From: UBA4615 sp035628395 | Lineage (GTDB): Bacteria; Pseudomonadota; Gammaproteobacteria; Burkholderiales; Burkholderiaceae_E | Assembly: GCA_035628395.1 (NCBI GenBank) | Contig: DASPJX010000204.1 | Location: 7,883-71,882, forward strand | Length of the DNA: 64,000 bases | Direction of reading: 5' to 3' | Shown: positions 8,486 through 17,315 of the stretch, piece after piece | Numbering within the stretch: position 1 is the stretch's first letter | How the letters are laid out: every line of letters starts with the position of its first letter | Made by a program: the position numbers and the translations under genes | Notes under the pieces: model-generated | Told to the model about the DNA's origin: nothing | Databases searched by the model: none | Seen by the model: the letters and a program-made list of their open reading frames with translations, nothing else

Positions 8486-8962
8486 GTGGCGCGACGCGCG
8501 GACGCGCTCGCCCCCGGCGCGGCGGCGAACGACGAACCGCTCGAGGGCTTCATCGCCGGCTACCTGCCGTACCTGCTCGCCCGCGCGAGCCACCTGATCT
8601 CGGGCCAGTTCCACGCGCACCTGGCCGCGGAGAAGGTGCCGGTGATGCAGTGGCGCGTGCTCGCCGCGCTGTGGGACGCGCCGAAGTCGGCGCGCGAGGT
8701 CGCCGACATCATCCTGCAGAAGCAGCCCACGGTCTCCAAGCTGCTCGACCGCATGGAGCGTCAGGGCCTCGTGCGGCGCGAGACCGACGCCGAGGACCGC
8801 CGGCGGATCGTCGTCAGCCTGTCGCCGCGCGGACGCGCGGTGGCCGGGCCGCTGATCGAGGCCGCCCGCGAGCACGAGCGCGCGGTGCTCGAGCCCTTCG
8901 GCTCGGGCAACGCGCGCGCGCTGATCGCGGCGCTGCAGCGGCTGATCGACGGCAACGCCTGA
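8486..8962 (+). CDS. MarR family transcriptional regulator
   Basis: 158 residues with a winged helix-turn-helix typical of MarR: helix-turn-helix around residues 70-100 (SAREVADIILQKQPTVSKLL) and wing RRETDAEDRRR. The start is GTG, 2 nt after the cyclase stop, so it is co-transcribed with the catabolic genes. Several MarR regulators of aromatic-acid pathways (for example those sensing aryl-CoA thioesters) repress divergent operons. The palindrome at 5179-5205 is the obvious candidate target, giving autoregulation. Target and ligand are inference. Confidence 0.9.
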   Translation: MARRADALAPGAAANDEPLEGFIAGYLPYLLARASHLISGQFHAHLAAEKVPVMQWRVLAALWDAPKSAREVADIILQKQPTVSKLLDRMERQGLVRRETDAEDRRRIVVSLSPRGRAVAGPLIEAAREHERAVLEPFGSGNARALIAALQRLIDGNA

Positions 8963-9097
8963 GCCCGGTCGCCCGCGCCGGGCGGCCGGGGGGAGCCGCC
9001 CGAGTCGCCGGCGCCGCCCGACCCGCTGCGGGCGGCCGTGCCCGCGGCGGCCCGGCTCGGCCGCGCGGCGCGCCGCCGCGGTCGGGCGGACCTGATC

Positions 9098-9103
9098 TAT
9101 GAT
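9098..9103 (+). promoter_or_regulatory. Putative -10 box for the metal-dependent hydrolase gene
   Basis: TATGAT stands out in GC-rich surroundings and overlaps the first possible ATG (9099) of the downstream frame. A start point near 9110 would make GTG 9141 the translation start. No convincing -35 box. Confidence 0.4.
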
Positions 9104-9140
9104 CCCTCCCCAGCCCTTCGCCCACCGTGACCGGAACGCC

Positions 9141-9968
9141 GTGACCGACCTGCCCGTGCGCCGCCTCGCGATCGACCTCGACACGCCCTTCCCGGTGCGC
9201 TGGGCGGGCGGCGACGCGTTCCGCTCGGCGCTCTTCAACGCGCTGTCGATGAGCTTTCCGGTCGGCGAGCAGTTCTTCATCGACTCGGTCCGCGCCGGCA
9301 TCGCGGCGCTGCCGCCCGAGCGGCGCGAGGCCTTCGCCGCCGAGGCGAAGGGCTTCATCGGCCAGGAGGCGACGCACCGGCACGTCCACGCGCGCTTCAA
9401 CGCGATCCTCGCCGACCAGGGCCAGGTCAACACCGTCGAGGCCCGGGCCGGCCGCCGGATGGCCGCCGCCGCGAGCCTGGACGTGCGCAACCGGGTGGCG
9501 GCCACGGCGGCCACCGAGCACCTGACGGCGGTGTTCGCCGAGTGGACGCTGCGCCATCCCGAGGCGTTCGACGGCGTCGAGCCCCGGCTGCGCCGGATGT
9601 GGGAATGGCACGCCGCCGAGGAGTCCGAGCACCGCTCGACCGCGTTCGACCTCTACGGCGCGCTCGGCGGCGACCACGCGTGGCGGGTGCGGACCTTCCG
9701 CTACGTGACGACGACCTTCGTGATCGACATCGGGCGCCAGACGCTGCGCAACCTGTGGGACGACGGCGCGCTGCTGCGACCCTCGACCTGGACGAGCGCC
9801 GCGCGATTCCTGTTCTCGCGCGACGGGTTCGTGCGCGGCAACGTCGCGGCGTGGCGCGCGTACCTCGCGCCGGACTTCCATCCGTCGAGGCACGGCGGCG
9901 CGCTCGGCGCGCGCTGGCTCGACGAGCATCCGGACGCGTACTCGGTGGTCGGGCGCCCGGCGGCCTGA
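9141..9968 (+). CDS. Metal-dependent hydrolase of the PF10118 (YbcI-like, ferritin-like) family
   Basis: About 275 residues, helical, with Glu/His clusters expected of a di-iron-like site: GQEATHRHVHARF, EHLTAVFAEW and WHAAEESEHRSTAF. Members are annotated as predicted metal-dependent hydrolases, and some may be membrane-lipid or fatty-acid modifying oxygenases. The function is not established. It follows the MarR gene by about 180 bp with its own -10 box. The ATG at 9099 (14 codons longer) has no ribosome-binding site and sits in that box, so GTG 9141 is preferred. Convergent with hisN. Confidence 0.8.
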   Translation: MTDLPVRRLAIDLDTPFPVRWAGGDAFRSALFNALSMSFPVGEQFFIDSVRAGIAALPPERREAFAAEAKGFIGQEATHRHVHARFNAILADQGQVNTVEARAGRRMAAAASLDVRNRVAATAATEHLTAVFAEWTLRHPEAFDGVEPRLRRMWEWHAAEESEHRSTAFDLYGALGGDHAWRVRTFRYVTTTFVIDIGRQTLRNLWDDGALLRPSTWTSAARFLFSRDGFVRGNVAAWRAYLAPDFHPSRHGGALGARWLDEHPDAYSVVGRPAA

Positions 9969-10046
9969 GGGCGCGTCCGCCGTCCCGCGCTCCGGACGGA
10001 GGCGGGATCGCCTCCATCGGGCCGCGCGCCGCGGCGGCCGGTGCGC

Positions 10047-10865
10047 TCAGCCGCCCGGCGCGCGCACCGGCTCGAGCGCCGCGAGCACCGCGTCGTGGAT
10101 CGTGCCGCCGGTCGCGACGATCGAGTCGGCGCCGACCGGGTCCCCGCCCGTCCAGTCGGTGATCCGTCCGCCCGCGCCCTCGACGACCGGGATCAGCGCC
10201 ATCAGGTCCCACGGCGAGAGGATCGGGTCGAGCATCGCGTCGGCGCCGCCGGTGGCCAGCAGCGCGTAGCCCTGGCAGTCGCCCCAGGTGCGGTAGAGCC
10301 TCGCGCGGCGCGCGAGCGCCTCGAACGCGGCGCCGTCCCGGTGGCGCGCGACGGCGTGATGGTCGGTGGTCAGCAGCGTCGCGTCCTCGATCCGCGCGCA
10401 GGGCCGCACCCGGACCGCGCGGCCGCCGGCGAGCCGGGTCTCGTCGCCGGTGCCGAGGAGCGCGTGCCCGGTCGCCGGGCTCGCGATCACGCCGATCGTC
10501 GGGCGACCGTCGCGCTGCAGCGCGATCAGCGTGCCGAACATCGGGCAGTTCGCGATGAACGAGCGCGTGCCGTCGATCGGATCGAGCACCCAGCGGTAGC
10601 GCGCGCCCGGGCGCGTCTCGCCGTACTCCTCGCCGAGGATGCCGTGGTCGGGGTAGCGCCGCTCGATCAGCGCGCGCATCACCTCCTCGGCGCGGCGGTC
10701 GGCCACCGTCACCGGCGTCGCGTCGGCCTTGTCGAGCACGCGCACGTCGGCGAGCCACCACGGGCGGATGACCGCGGCCGCGACCGCGGCGAGCTCGAGC
10801 GCGAAGGGCACCAGCTCGGCGCGCTCGGCCGCGTCGGGCACGGCGGTGTGGCGCGGAGCGTCCAT
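10047..10865 (-). CDS. hisN: Histidinol-phosphatase / inositol monophosphatase family protein
   Basis: 272 residues with the lithium-sensitive phosphatase metal site: GEEYG, DPIDGTRSF and PWDLMALIPVVEGAGG. The segment WGDCQGYALLATG with its central Cys/Gly-Tyr resembles the HisN histidinol-phosphatase branch rather than SuhB. It would dephosphorylate L-histidinol phosphate, but an inositol or nucleotide-sugar phosphatase role cannot be excluded. Its ATG is 11 bp after the aldo/keto reductase stop, at the end of a leftward run from prfC. The symbol is tentative. Confidence 0.8.
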   Translation of the reverse strand: MDAPRHTAVPDAAERAELVPFALELAAVAAAVIRPWWLADVRVLDKADATPVTVADRRAEEVMRALIERRYPDHGILGEEYGETRPGARYRWVLDPIDGTRSFIANCPMFGTLIALQRDGRPTIGVIASPATGHALLGTGDETRLAGGRAVRVRPCARIEDATLLTTDHHAVARHRDGAAFEALARRARLYRTWGDCQGYALLATGGADAMLDPILSPWDLMALIPVVEGAGGRITDWTGGDPVGADSIVATGGTIHDAVLAALEPVRAPGG

Positions 10866-10876
10866 CGGCGCGCGGA

Positions 10877-11872
10877 TCAGACCGACTCGCGCATCGCCCA
10901 GCGCATGTCGGGGTAGCGCTCGCCCGCCACCGCCTCGTGCATGCGCAGCGCCTCGATCCGCGCGAGCGTGCGCGCCGACAGCGCGACGTCGACCGCGTCG
11001 AGGTTCTCGTCCAGTCGCGCCCGCCGCGTGGTGCCGGGGATCGGCACGACGTCGCGGCCCTGCGCGAGCACCCAGGCGAGCGCGAGCTGCGCGGGCGTGC
11101 AGCCCGCCTCCCGCGCGATCGCCGCGAAGCCGGCGAGCAGCTCGCGGTTGCGCGCGGCGTTGTCCTGCGAGAAGCGCGGCTGGCTTCGCCGGAAGTCGTC
11201 GGCCGCGAGCGCCGACGGGTCGGTCGCGGCGCCGGTCAGGAAGCCGCGCCCGAGCGGGCTGTACGGCACGAAGCCGATGCCGAGCTCGCGCAGCACCGGG
11301 AACAGCGGCTCGACGTCGCGGCTCCAGAGCGAGTACTCGGTCTGCACCGCGGCGATCGGATGGACCGCGTGCGCGCGCCGCACGGTGGCCGGCCCCACCT
11401 CGGACAGCCCGAGCCAGCGCACCTTGCCCGCGCGCACCAGGTCGGCCATCGCGCCGACCGTGTCCTCGATCGGCACGACGCCGTCGATCCGGTGGACGTA
11501 GAACAGGTCGATGCGATCGACGCCGAGCCGCTCGAGCGAGGCCTCGCAGGCCTCGCGCACGTAGTCGGGCGCGCCCGAGATGCCGCGGAACGACGGATCG
11601 TCGCGCCGGCGCAGGATGCCGAACTTCGTCGCGAGCACGACGCGCTCGCGCCGTCCGGCGATCGCGCGCCCGACGAGCCGCTCGTTGTCGCCGAAGCCGT
11701 AGATGTCGGCGGTGTCGAGCATCGTCGCGCCGCGCTCGATCGCGCGGTGGATCGTGCGGATCGACTCGTCGGGGTCGGCGGGGCCGTAGAACTCGCTCAT
11801 GCCCATGCAGCCGAGCCCGAGGGCGCCGACCGCCGGGCCGTCGCGGCCGAGCGTGCGAAGGGGGATGTCCAT
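10877..11872 (-). CDS. Aldo/keto reductase (AKR13/YakC-like)
   Basis: 331 residues, a (beta/alpha)8 NADPH-dependent oxidoreductase. The tetrad is visible: Asp and Tyr in LDTADIYGFG, Lys in LATKFG and His in FYVHRIDG. The cofactor end PIPGTTRRARLDEN binds the 2'-phosphate of NADPH. It lies between sixA and hisN on the minus strand with short gaps (43 and 11 bp). The physiological carbonyl substrate is unknown. Confidence 0.9.
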   Translation of the reverse strand: MDIPLRTLGRDGPAVGALGLGCMGMSEFYGPADPDESIRTIHRAIERGATMLDTADIYGFGDNERLVGRAIAGRRERVVLATKFGILRRRDDPSFRGISGAPDYVREACEASLERLGVDRIDLFYVHRIDGVVPIEDTVGAMADLVRAGKVRWLGLSEVGPATVRRAHAVHPIAAVQTEYSLWSRDVEPLFPVLRELGIGFVPYSPLGRGFLTGAATDPSALAADDFRRSQPRFSQDNAARNRELLAGFAAIAREAGCTPAQLALAWVLAQGRDVVPIPGTTRRARLDENLDAVDVALSARTLARIEALRMHEAVAGERYPDMRWAMRESV

Positions 11873-11915
11873 GCCCGATGATGCCGCAGGTCGCGCGTCC
11901 GCGCCCGCGCGCCGC

Positions 11916-12377
11916 TCAGCGCAGCAGCTCGGGCGACACCACCGCCTTCACCAGCACCTGCCCGCCGCCGCGCGCGCGCCAGCCGAGCCACCAGAGGCCG
12001 GCCTTGCGGATCGGCCAGACCCCGTCGCGGCCGGCCACCAGCAGCGCGGCGGCCCGTCCGATCCACGGGTTGTGGCCGACGACGACGAGCGTGCCCTCGC
12101 GCCCCTCGGGCCAGCCGGTCTCGGCGATCGCCTCGTCGGCGTCCGCGCCGGGCGCGAGCGCGCCGCTCACGCCGTAGGGCAGCCCGAGCGCGTCGGCCGT
12201 CCGGCGCGCGCGCCGCGCCGGGCTGCACAGCACCGTCGTCGCCGCGCCCGCGGGCAGCCGCTCGCGCAGCCAGGCCCCCACCCGCGCCGCGTCCGCCTCG
12301 CCGCGCGGCGTCAGCGCGCGCGCGTCGTCGGGCGTGCCGTCCTCGGCCTGCGCGTGCCGCCACAGGATCAGGTCCAT
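11916..12377 (-). CDS. sixA: SixA-type phosphohistidine phosphatase (histidine phosphatase superfamily)
   Basis: 153 residues. The phosphoglycerate-mutase-like core has the catalytic RHA (LILWRHAQAED) and the second histidine in VVVGHNPWI, which is the small SixA layout. SixA removes phosphate from histidine of phosphocarrier proteins such as the PTS-Ntr NPr. GGAGGAG lies well placed before the ATG. It is 50 bp from benE, probably in the same transcript. The true phosphoprotein target is not evident here. Confidence 0.87.
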   Translation of the reverse strand: MDLILWRHAQAEDGTPDDARALTPRGEADAARVGAWLRERLPAGAATTVLCSPARRARRTADALGLPYGVSGALAPGADADEAIAETGWPEGREGTLVVVGHNPWIGRAAALLVAGRDGVWPIRKAGLWWLGWRARGGGQVLVKAVVSPELLR

Positions 12378-12427
12378 GTCGGGCTCCTCCGTGCGCGACG
12401 CGGCGCAACCCGCGTGCCCGTCGACCC

Positions 12428-13621
12428 TCAGGCGCGGCGGCGCCACGCGAGCAGCGCGGCGACGCCGAACACCGTGCCCCAGAACGCCGACCCGACGCCC
12501 CACAGCGTCAGGCCCGACGCGGTGACCAGGAAGGTGACGAGCGCCGGCTCGCGCTCGGCCTCGTCGGCGACCGCCGCCTGCAGCCCGCGACCGATGGTCG
12601 GGATCAGCGCGACGCCGGCGAGCGCGACGACCATCTCGCGCGGCAGCGCCGCGAACAGCTGCGCGATCGGGCCGGCGAAGGCCGCGATCGCGAGGTAGAA
12701 GGTGCCGGCGACGGCCGCGGCGAGCCAGCGCCGGCGCGGATCCGGGTGCACGTCGGGCGCCATGCACAGCGCCGCCGTGATCGCGGCGAGGTTCAGCGCG
12801 AACGCGCCGAACGGCGCGAGCACGAGCGTCGCGAGGCCGACCGCGACGAGCAGCCGCGACACCGGGGCGTCGCCGTAGCCCGAGGCCCTGAGCACCGCGA
12901 CGCCGGGCAGGTTCTGCGAGGCCATCGTCACGACGAAGAGCGGCAGCGCGACGCCCAGCAGCGACGAGACCGCGAAGACCGGCGGCCAGGCGAGCGGCGC
13001 GAGCGCGGGCCGCGCGGCGGCGACCGTCGCGTCGCCGAGCCCGGGGCCGGCGAGCGCCGCGACCACGCCCGCGACGAGCGTCGCCGGCACCGCCCAGCGC
13101 GGCGACGCGCGGCGCGCGAGCAGGTAGGTCGCGAGCATCGCGCCGACGACGGCCGGCGCGGTGCGCAGCGCGCCGAACGCCTCCAGCCCGAAGCGCAGCA
13201 GCACGCCGGCGAGCAGCGCGCTCGCGATCGACGACGGGATCCGGCTCATCCAGCGCTCGAAGAGCCCGGTGGCGCCGGCCAGCGTCAGCAGCGCGCCGCA
13301 GGCGACGAACGCGCCGATCGCCTCCGGCAGCGGCACGCCGGGCAGGCTCGCGGCGAGCAGCGCCGCGCCGGGCGTCGACCAGGCGGTGACCACCGGGATG
13401 CGCAGCCACGCGCTCGGCAGCAGCGTGGTGAGGCCCATGCCGAGCGAGAGCGCGGCCGTCATCGTCGCCAGCCCCGCGGCGTCGAGGCCCATCGCGAGGC
13501 CCGCCTGGACGATCAGCGCGTACGAGCTCGAGAACCCGACCAGCACGCAGACGAAGCCCGCGACCAGCACCGCGACCGCGGTGCCGCGCGCCGTGTCCGT
13601 GGATCGGGCGTCGGACGCCAT
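12428..13621 (-). CDS. benE: BenE family benzoate/H+ symporter
   Basis: 397 residues with about eleven or twelve hydrophobic segments, matching the BenE family in length and in motifs such as TAWSTPGAALL near residue 80 and LPLFVVTMASQNLPG near residue 240. Family members import benzoate with protons across the inner membrane. No benzoate dioxygenase genes lie beside it, so the transported aromatic acid may feed another locus. It starts 10 bp after the prfC stop and so likely shares its mRNA. Confidence 0.9.
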   Translation of the reverse strand: MASDARSTDTARGTAVAVLVAGFVCVLVGFSSSYALIVQAGLAMGLDAAGLATMTAALSLGMGLTTLLPSAWLRIPVVTAWSTPGAALLAASLPGVPLPEAIGAFVACGALLTLAGATGLFERWMSRIPSSIASALLAGVLLRFGLEAFGALRTAPAVVGAMLATYLLARRASPRWAVPATLVAGVVAALAGPGLGDATVAAARPALAPLAWPPVFAVSSLLGVALPLFVVTMASQNLPGVAVLRASGYGDAPVSRLLVAVGLATLVLAPFGAFALNLAAITAALCMAPDVHPDPRRRWLAAAVAGTFYLAIAAFAGPIAQLFAALPREMVVALAGVALIPTIGRGLQAAVADEAEREPALVTFLVTASGLTLWGVGSAFWGTVFGVAALLAWRRRA

Positions 13622-13631
13622 CGGCCGTGCC

Positions 13632-15242
<1,611 letters not shown>

Positions 15243-15253
15243 GGGTCGGCGCG

Positions 15254-15259
15254 AGTGTA
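15254..15259 (-). promoter_or_regulatory. -10 box of prfC
   Basis: TACACT on the minus strand, 11 nt from the prfC ATG. With a normal 6-8 nt discriminator the leader would be about 5 nt, too short for a Shine-Dalgarno sequence. Confidence 0.4.
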
Positions 15260-15403
15260 TCAGCCGGGCGGCGCGCCTCCGGCGGGCGCCGGCGTTCCAT
15301 CCGCCCGACGCGCGCGCGGCCCCGACCCGCCCCGGTGCGCGATACTCGGACGAGCGCGCGTGCCGGCCGTCCCGGCCGCGGCCGCGCCGAGGAGACGCCA
15401 CCG

Positions 15404-16390
15404 ATGACACCGATCCGACGCCGCCTGCTGCGCGGCGCGCTCGCGAGCGCGGCCTTCGCGCCCGTCGCGCGCGCCGTCCGCGCGCAGCCCGCCGAGCCCT
15501 GGCCGGCCCGGCCGGTGCGCATCCTGGTCGGCTTCGCGCCGGGCGGCAGCTCCGACGTCGTCGCGCGGCTGCTCGCGCAGCGGATCCAGCCGCTGCTCGG
15601 CCAGCCGGTGATCGTCGAGAACCGGGTGGGCGCCGGCGGGCTGGTCGCCGCCGAGGCCGTCGCGCGCGGGCCCGCCGACGGCCACACCTGGCTGCTGGTG
15701 CCGAGCGGGCACGCGAGCCAGGCGGCGATGCTGAAGCGCATGCCCTTCGATCCGATCGACGGCCTCGGCTGGATCGGCACGCTGACCACCTACCCGATGT
15801 TCGTCGCGGTCGCGCCCGAGTCGCCGATCCGCACGCTGCGCGACCTCGTCGAGCGCGCCCGCGCCGCGCCGGGCAAGGTCTCGTTCTCCTCGGTCGGCGT
15901 GGGCACCGCGCACCACCTGATCGGCGAGTGGATCGCGGCCGAGTCGGGCGTCGACCTCGTGCACGTCCCGTACAAGGGCTCGGCCGCGGCGTTCGCCGAC
16001 GTCGCCGCCGGCCGGGTCGACGTGATGGTCGAGACCGCGACCGCGGCCCTGCCCTTCGTGCGGGGCGGCCGGCTGCGCGCGGTCGCGGTGACCTCGGAGG
16101 CGGGGCGCGCGCTGGTGCCGGGCGTGCCCGCGGCGTCCGAGACGATCCCCGGGCTGGAGTACGAATCGTGGCTCGGCGTCGCGGTGGCGCCCGGCACGCC
16201 GGCGCCGGTGGTCGATCGTGCCGGCCAGGCGATCCGCGCGGTGCTGGCGCAGCCCGAGACGATCCAGCGCCTCGACGAGCTCGGCGGCAAGGCCGGTCCG
16301 TCGACGCCCGACGCGTTCCGCCGGCGCGTGGAGCAGGACGTCGCGCGGTTCCGGCGGATCGTCGCGAGCCGGAACATCCCGCAGGAGTGA
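15404..16390 (+). CDS. Bug/TctC-family tripartite tricarboxylate transporter receptor
   Basis: 328 residues. A twin-arginine-type signal (RRRLLRGALASAAF, then VRA before the mature end) precedes a Bug receptor fold with VRILVGFAPGGSSDVVARLL and the conserved PYKG. These receptors bind organic anions in the periplasm; many stand alone without TctAB. A strong GAGGAG lies before the ATG and a GATACT -10 box near 15343. It is followed by the AAA+/vWA pair 73 bp downstream, which is an unusual neighbour. The ligand is unknown. Confidence 0.9.
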   Translation: MTPIRRRLLRGALASAAFAPVARAVRAQPAEPWPARPVRILVGFAPGGSSDVVARLLAQRIQPLLGQPVIVENRVGAGGLVAAEAVARGPADGHTWLLVPSGHASQAAMLKRMPFDPIDGLGWIGTLTTYPMFVAVAPESPIRTLRDLVERARAAPGKVSFSSVGVGTAHHLIGEWIAAESGVDLVHVPYKGSAAAFADVAAGRVDVMVETATAALPFVRGGRLRAVAVTSEAGRALVPGVPAASETIPGLEYESWLGVAVAPGTPAPVVDRAGQAIRAVLAQPETIQRLDELGGKAGPSTPDAFRRRVEQDVARFRRIVASRNIPQE

Positions 16391-16463
16391 GCGTCGGCGC
16401 GAGGCCCGCCCGGGACGCGCGCCGCGCACCGACGGGACGACGCGACGCACCGGACGCACCGAC

Positions 16464-17315
16464 ATGACCGATCCGACCCCCTCGCCCGCCGGCGCCGGCC
16501 GACCCGACCGGGAGCCCTGGTACCTGCCCGCCGCCGACGAGGTCGCGCTGTTCGAGGCGGCCTACGCGGCGCGGCTCCCGGTGCTGCTGCGCGGTCCGAC
16601 CGGCTGCGGCAAGACGCGCTTCGTCGAGCACATGGCGTGGCGCCTGCATCGCGCGGCCGGCGCGTCGGCGCGCGCGCCCGAGGTGCCGCTGGTCACGGTC
16701 TCCTGCCACGAGGACCTGACCGCCACCGACCTCGTCGGACGCTGGCTGCTGGCCGACGACGAGACCGTCTGGCGCGACGGGCCGCTGACCCGCGCGGTGC
16801 GGACCGGGGCGATCTGCTACCTCGACGAGGTCGTCGAGGCGCGCCGCGACACCACCGTCGTCATCCATTCGCTGACCGACCACCGTCGGGTGCTGCCGAT
16901 CGAGAAGACCGGCGAGCTGCTCGACGCGCACCCCGACTTCATGCTGGTGGTGTCGTACAACCCGGGCCACGCGGCCGCCGGCAAGGCGCTGAAGGCGTCG
17001 ACGCGCCAGCGCTTCGTGAGCCTCGACTTCGCCTATCCGACGCTCGACGACGAGACGACGATCGTCGCGCACGAGACCGGGCTCGATCCCGACGCGGCGC
17101 ACCGGCTCGCGCGCATCGGCGAGCGGCTGCGGCACCTCGACGGGCACGGCCTCGACGACGGCGTCGGCACCCGGCTGCTGGTGCACGCCGGGCACCTGAT
17201 CCGCCGCGGGATCGCGCCGCGCCGCGCCTGCGACGTCGCGATCGGGCGCGCGCTCACCGAGGACGCCGACGTGCGACGCGCGGTCGCCGACGTCTGCGAC
17301 GTGCTGCTGCCGTGA
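16464..17315 (+). CDS. MoxR-type AAA+ ATPase (CbbQ/NirQ/NorQ family)
   Basis: 283 residues. Walker A is GPTGCGKTRF, Walker B ICYLDEVVEA, and the sensor region VVSYNPGH is characteristic of CbbQ/NorQ proteins. These form hexameric chaperone-ATPases that, with a CbbO/NorD vWA partner, remodel or activate a metalloenzyme (Rubisco, nitric oxide reductase, nitrite reductase or a CO-dehydrogenase-like enzyme). The vWA partner follows with a GTGA overlap. No obvious client enzyme is in the window, so the client is unknown. Confidence 0.88.
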   Translation: MTDPTPSPAGAGRPDREPWYLPAADEVALFEAAYAARLPVLLRGPTGCGKTRFVEHMAWRLHRAAGASARAPEVPLVTVSCHEDLTATDLVGRWLLADDETVWRDGPLTRAVRTGAICYLDEVVEARRDTTVVIHSLTDHRRVLPIEKTGELLDAHPDFMLVVSYNPGHAAAGKALKASTRQRFVSLDFAYPTLDDETTIVAHETGLDPDAAHRLARIGERLRHLDGHGLDDGVGTRLLVHAGHLIRRGIAPRRACDVAIGRALTEDADVRRAVADVCDVLLP

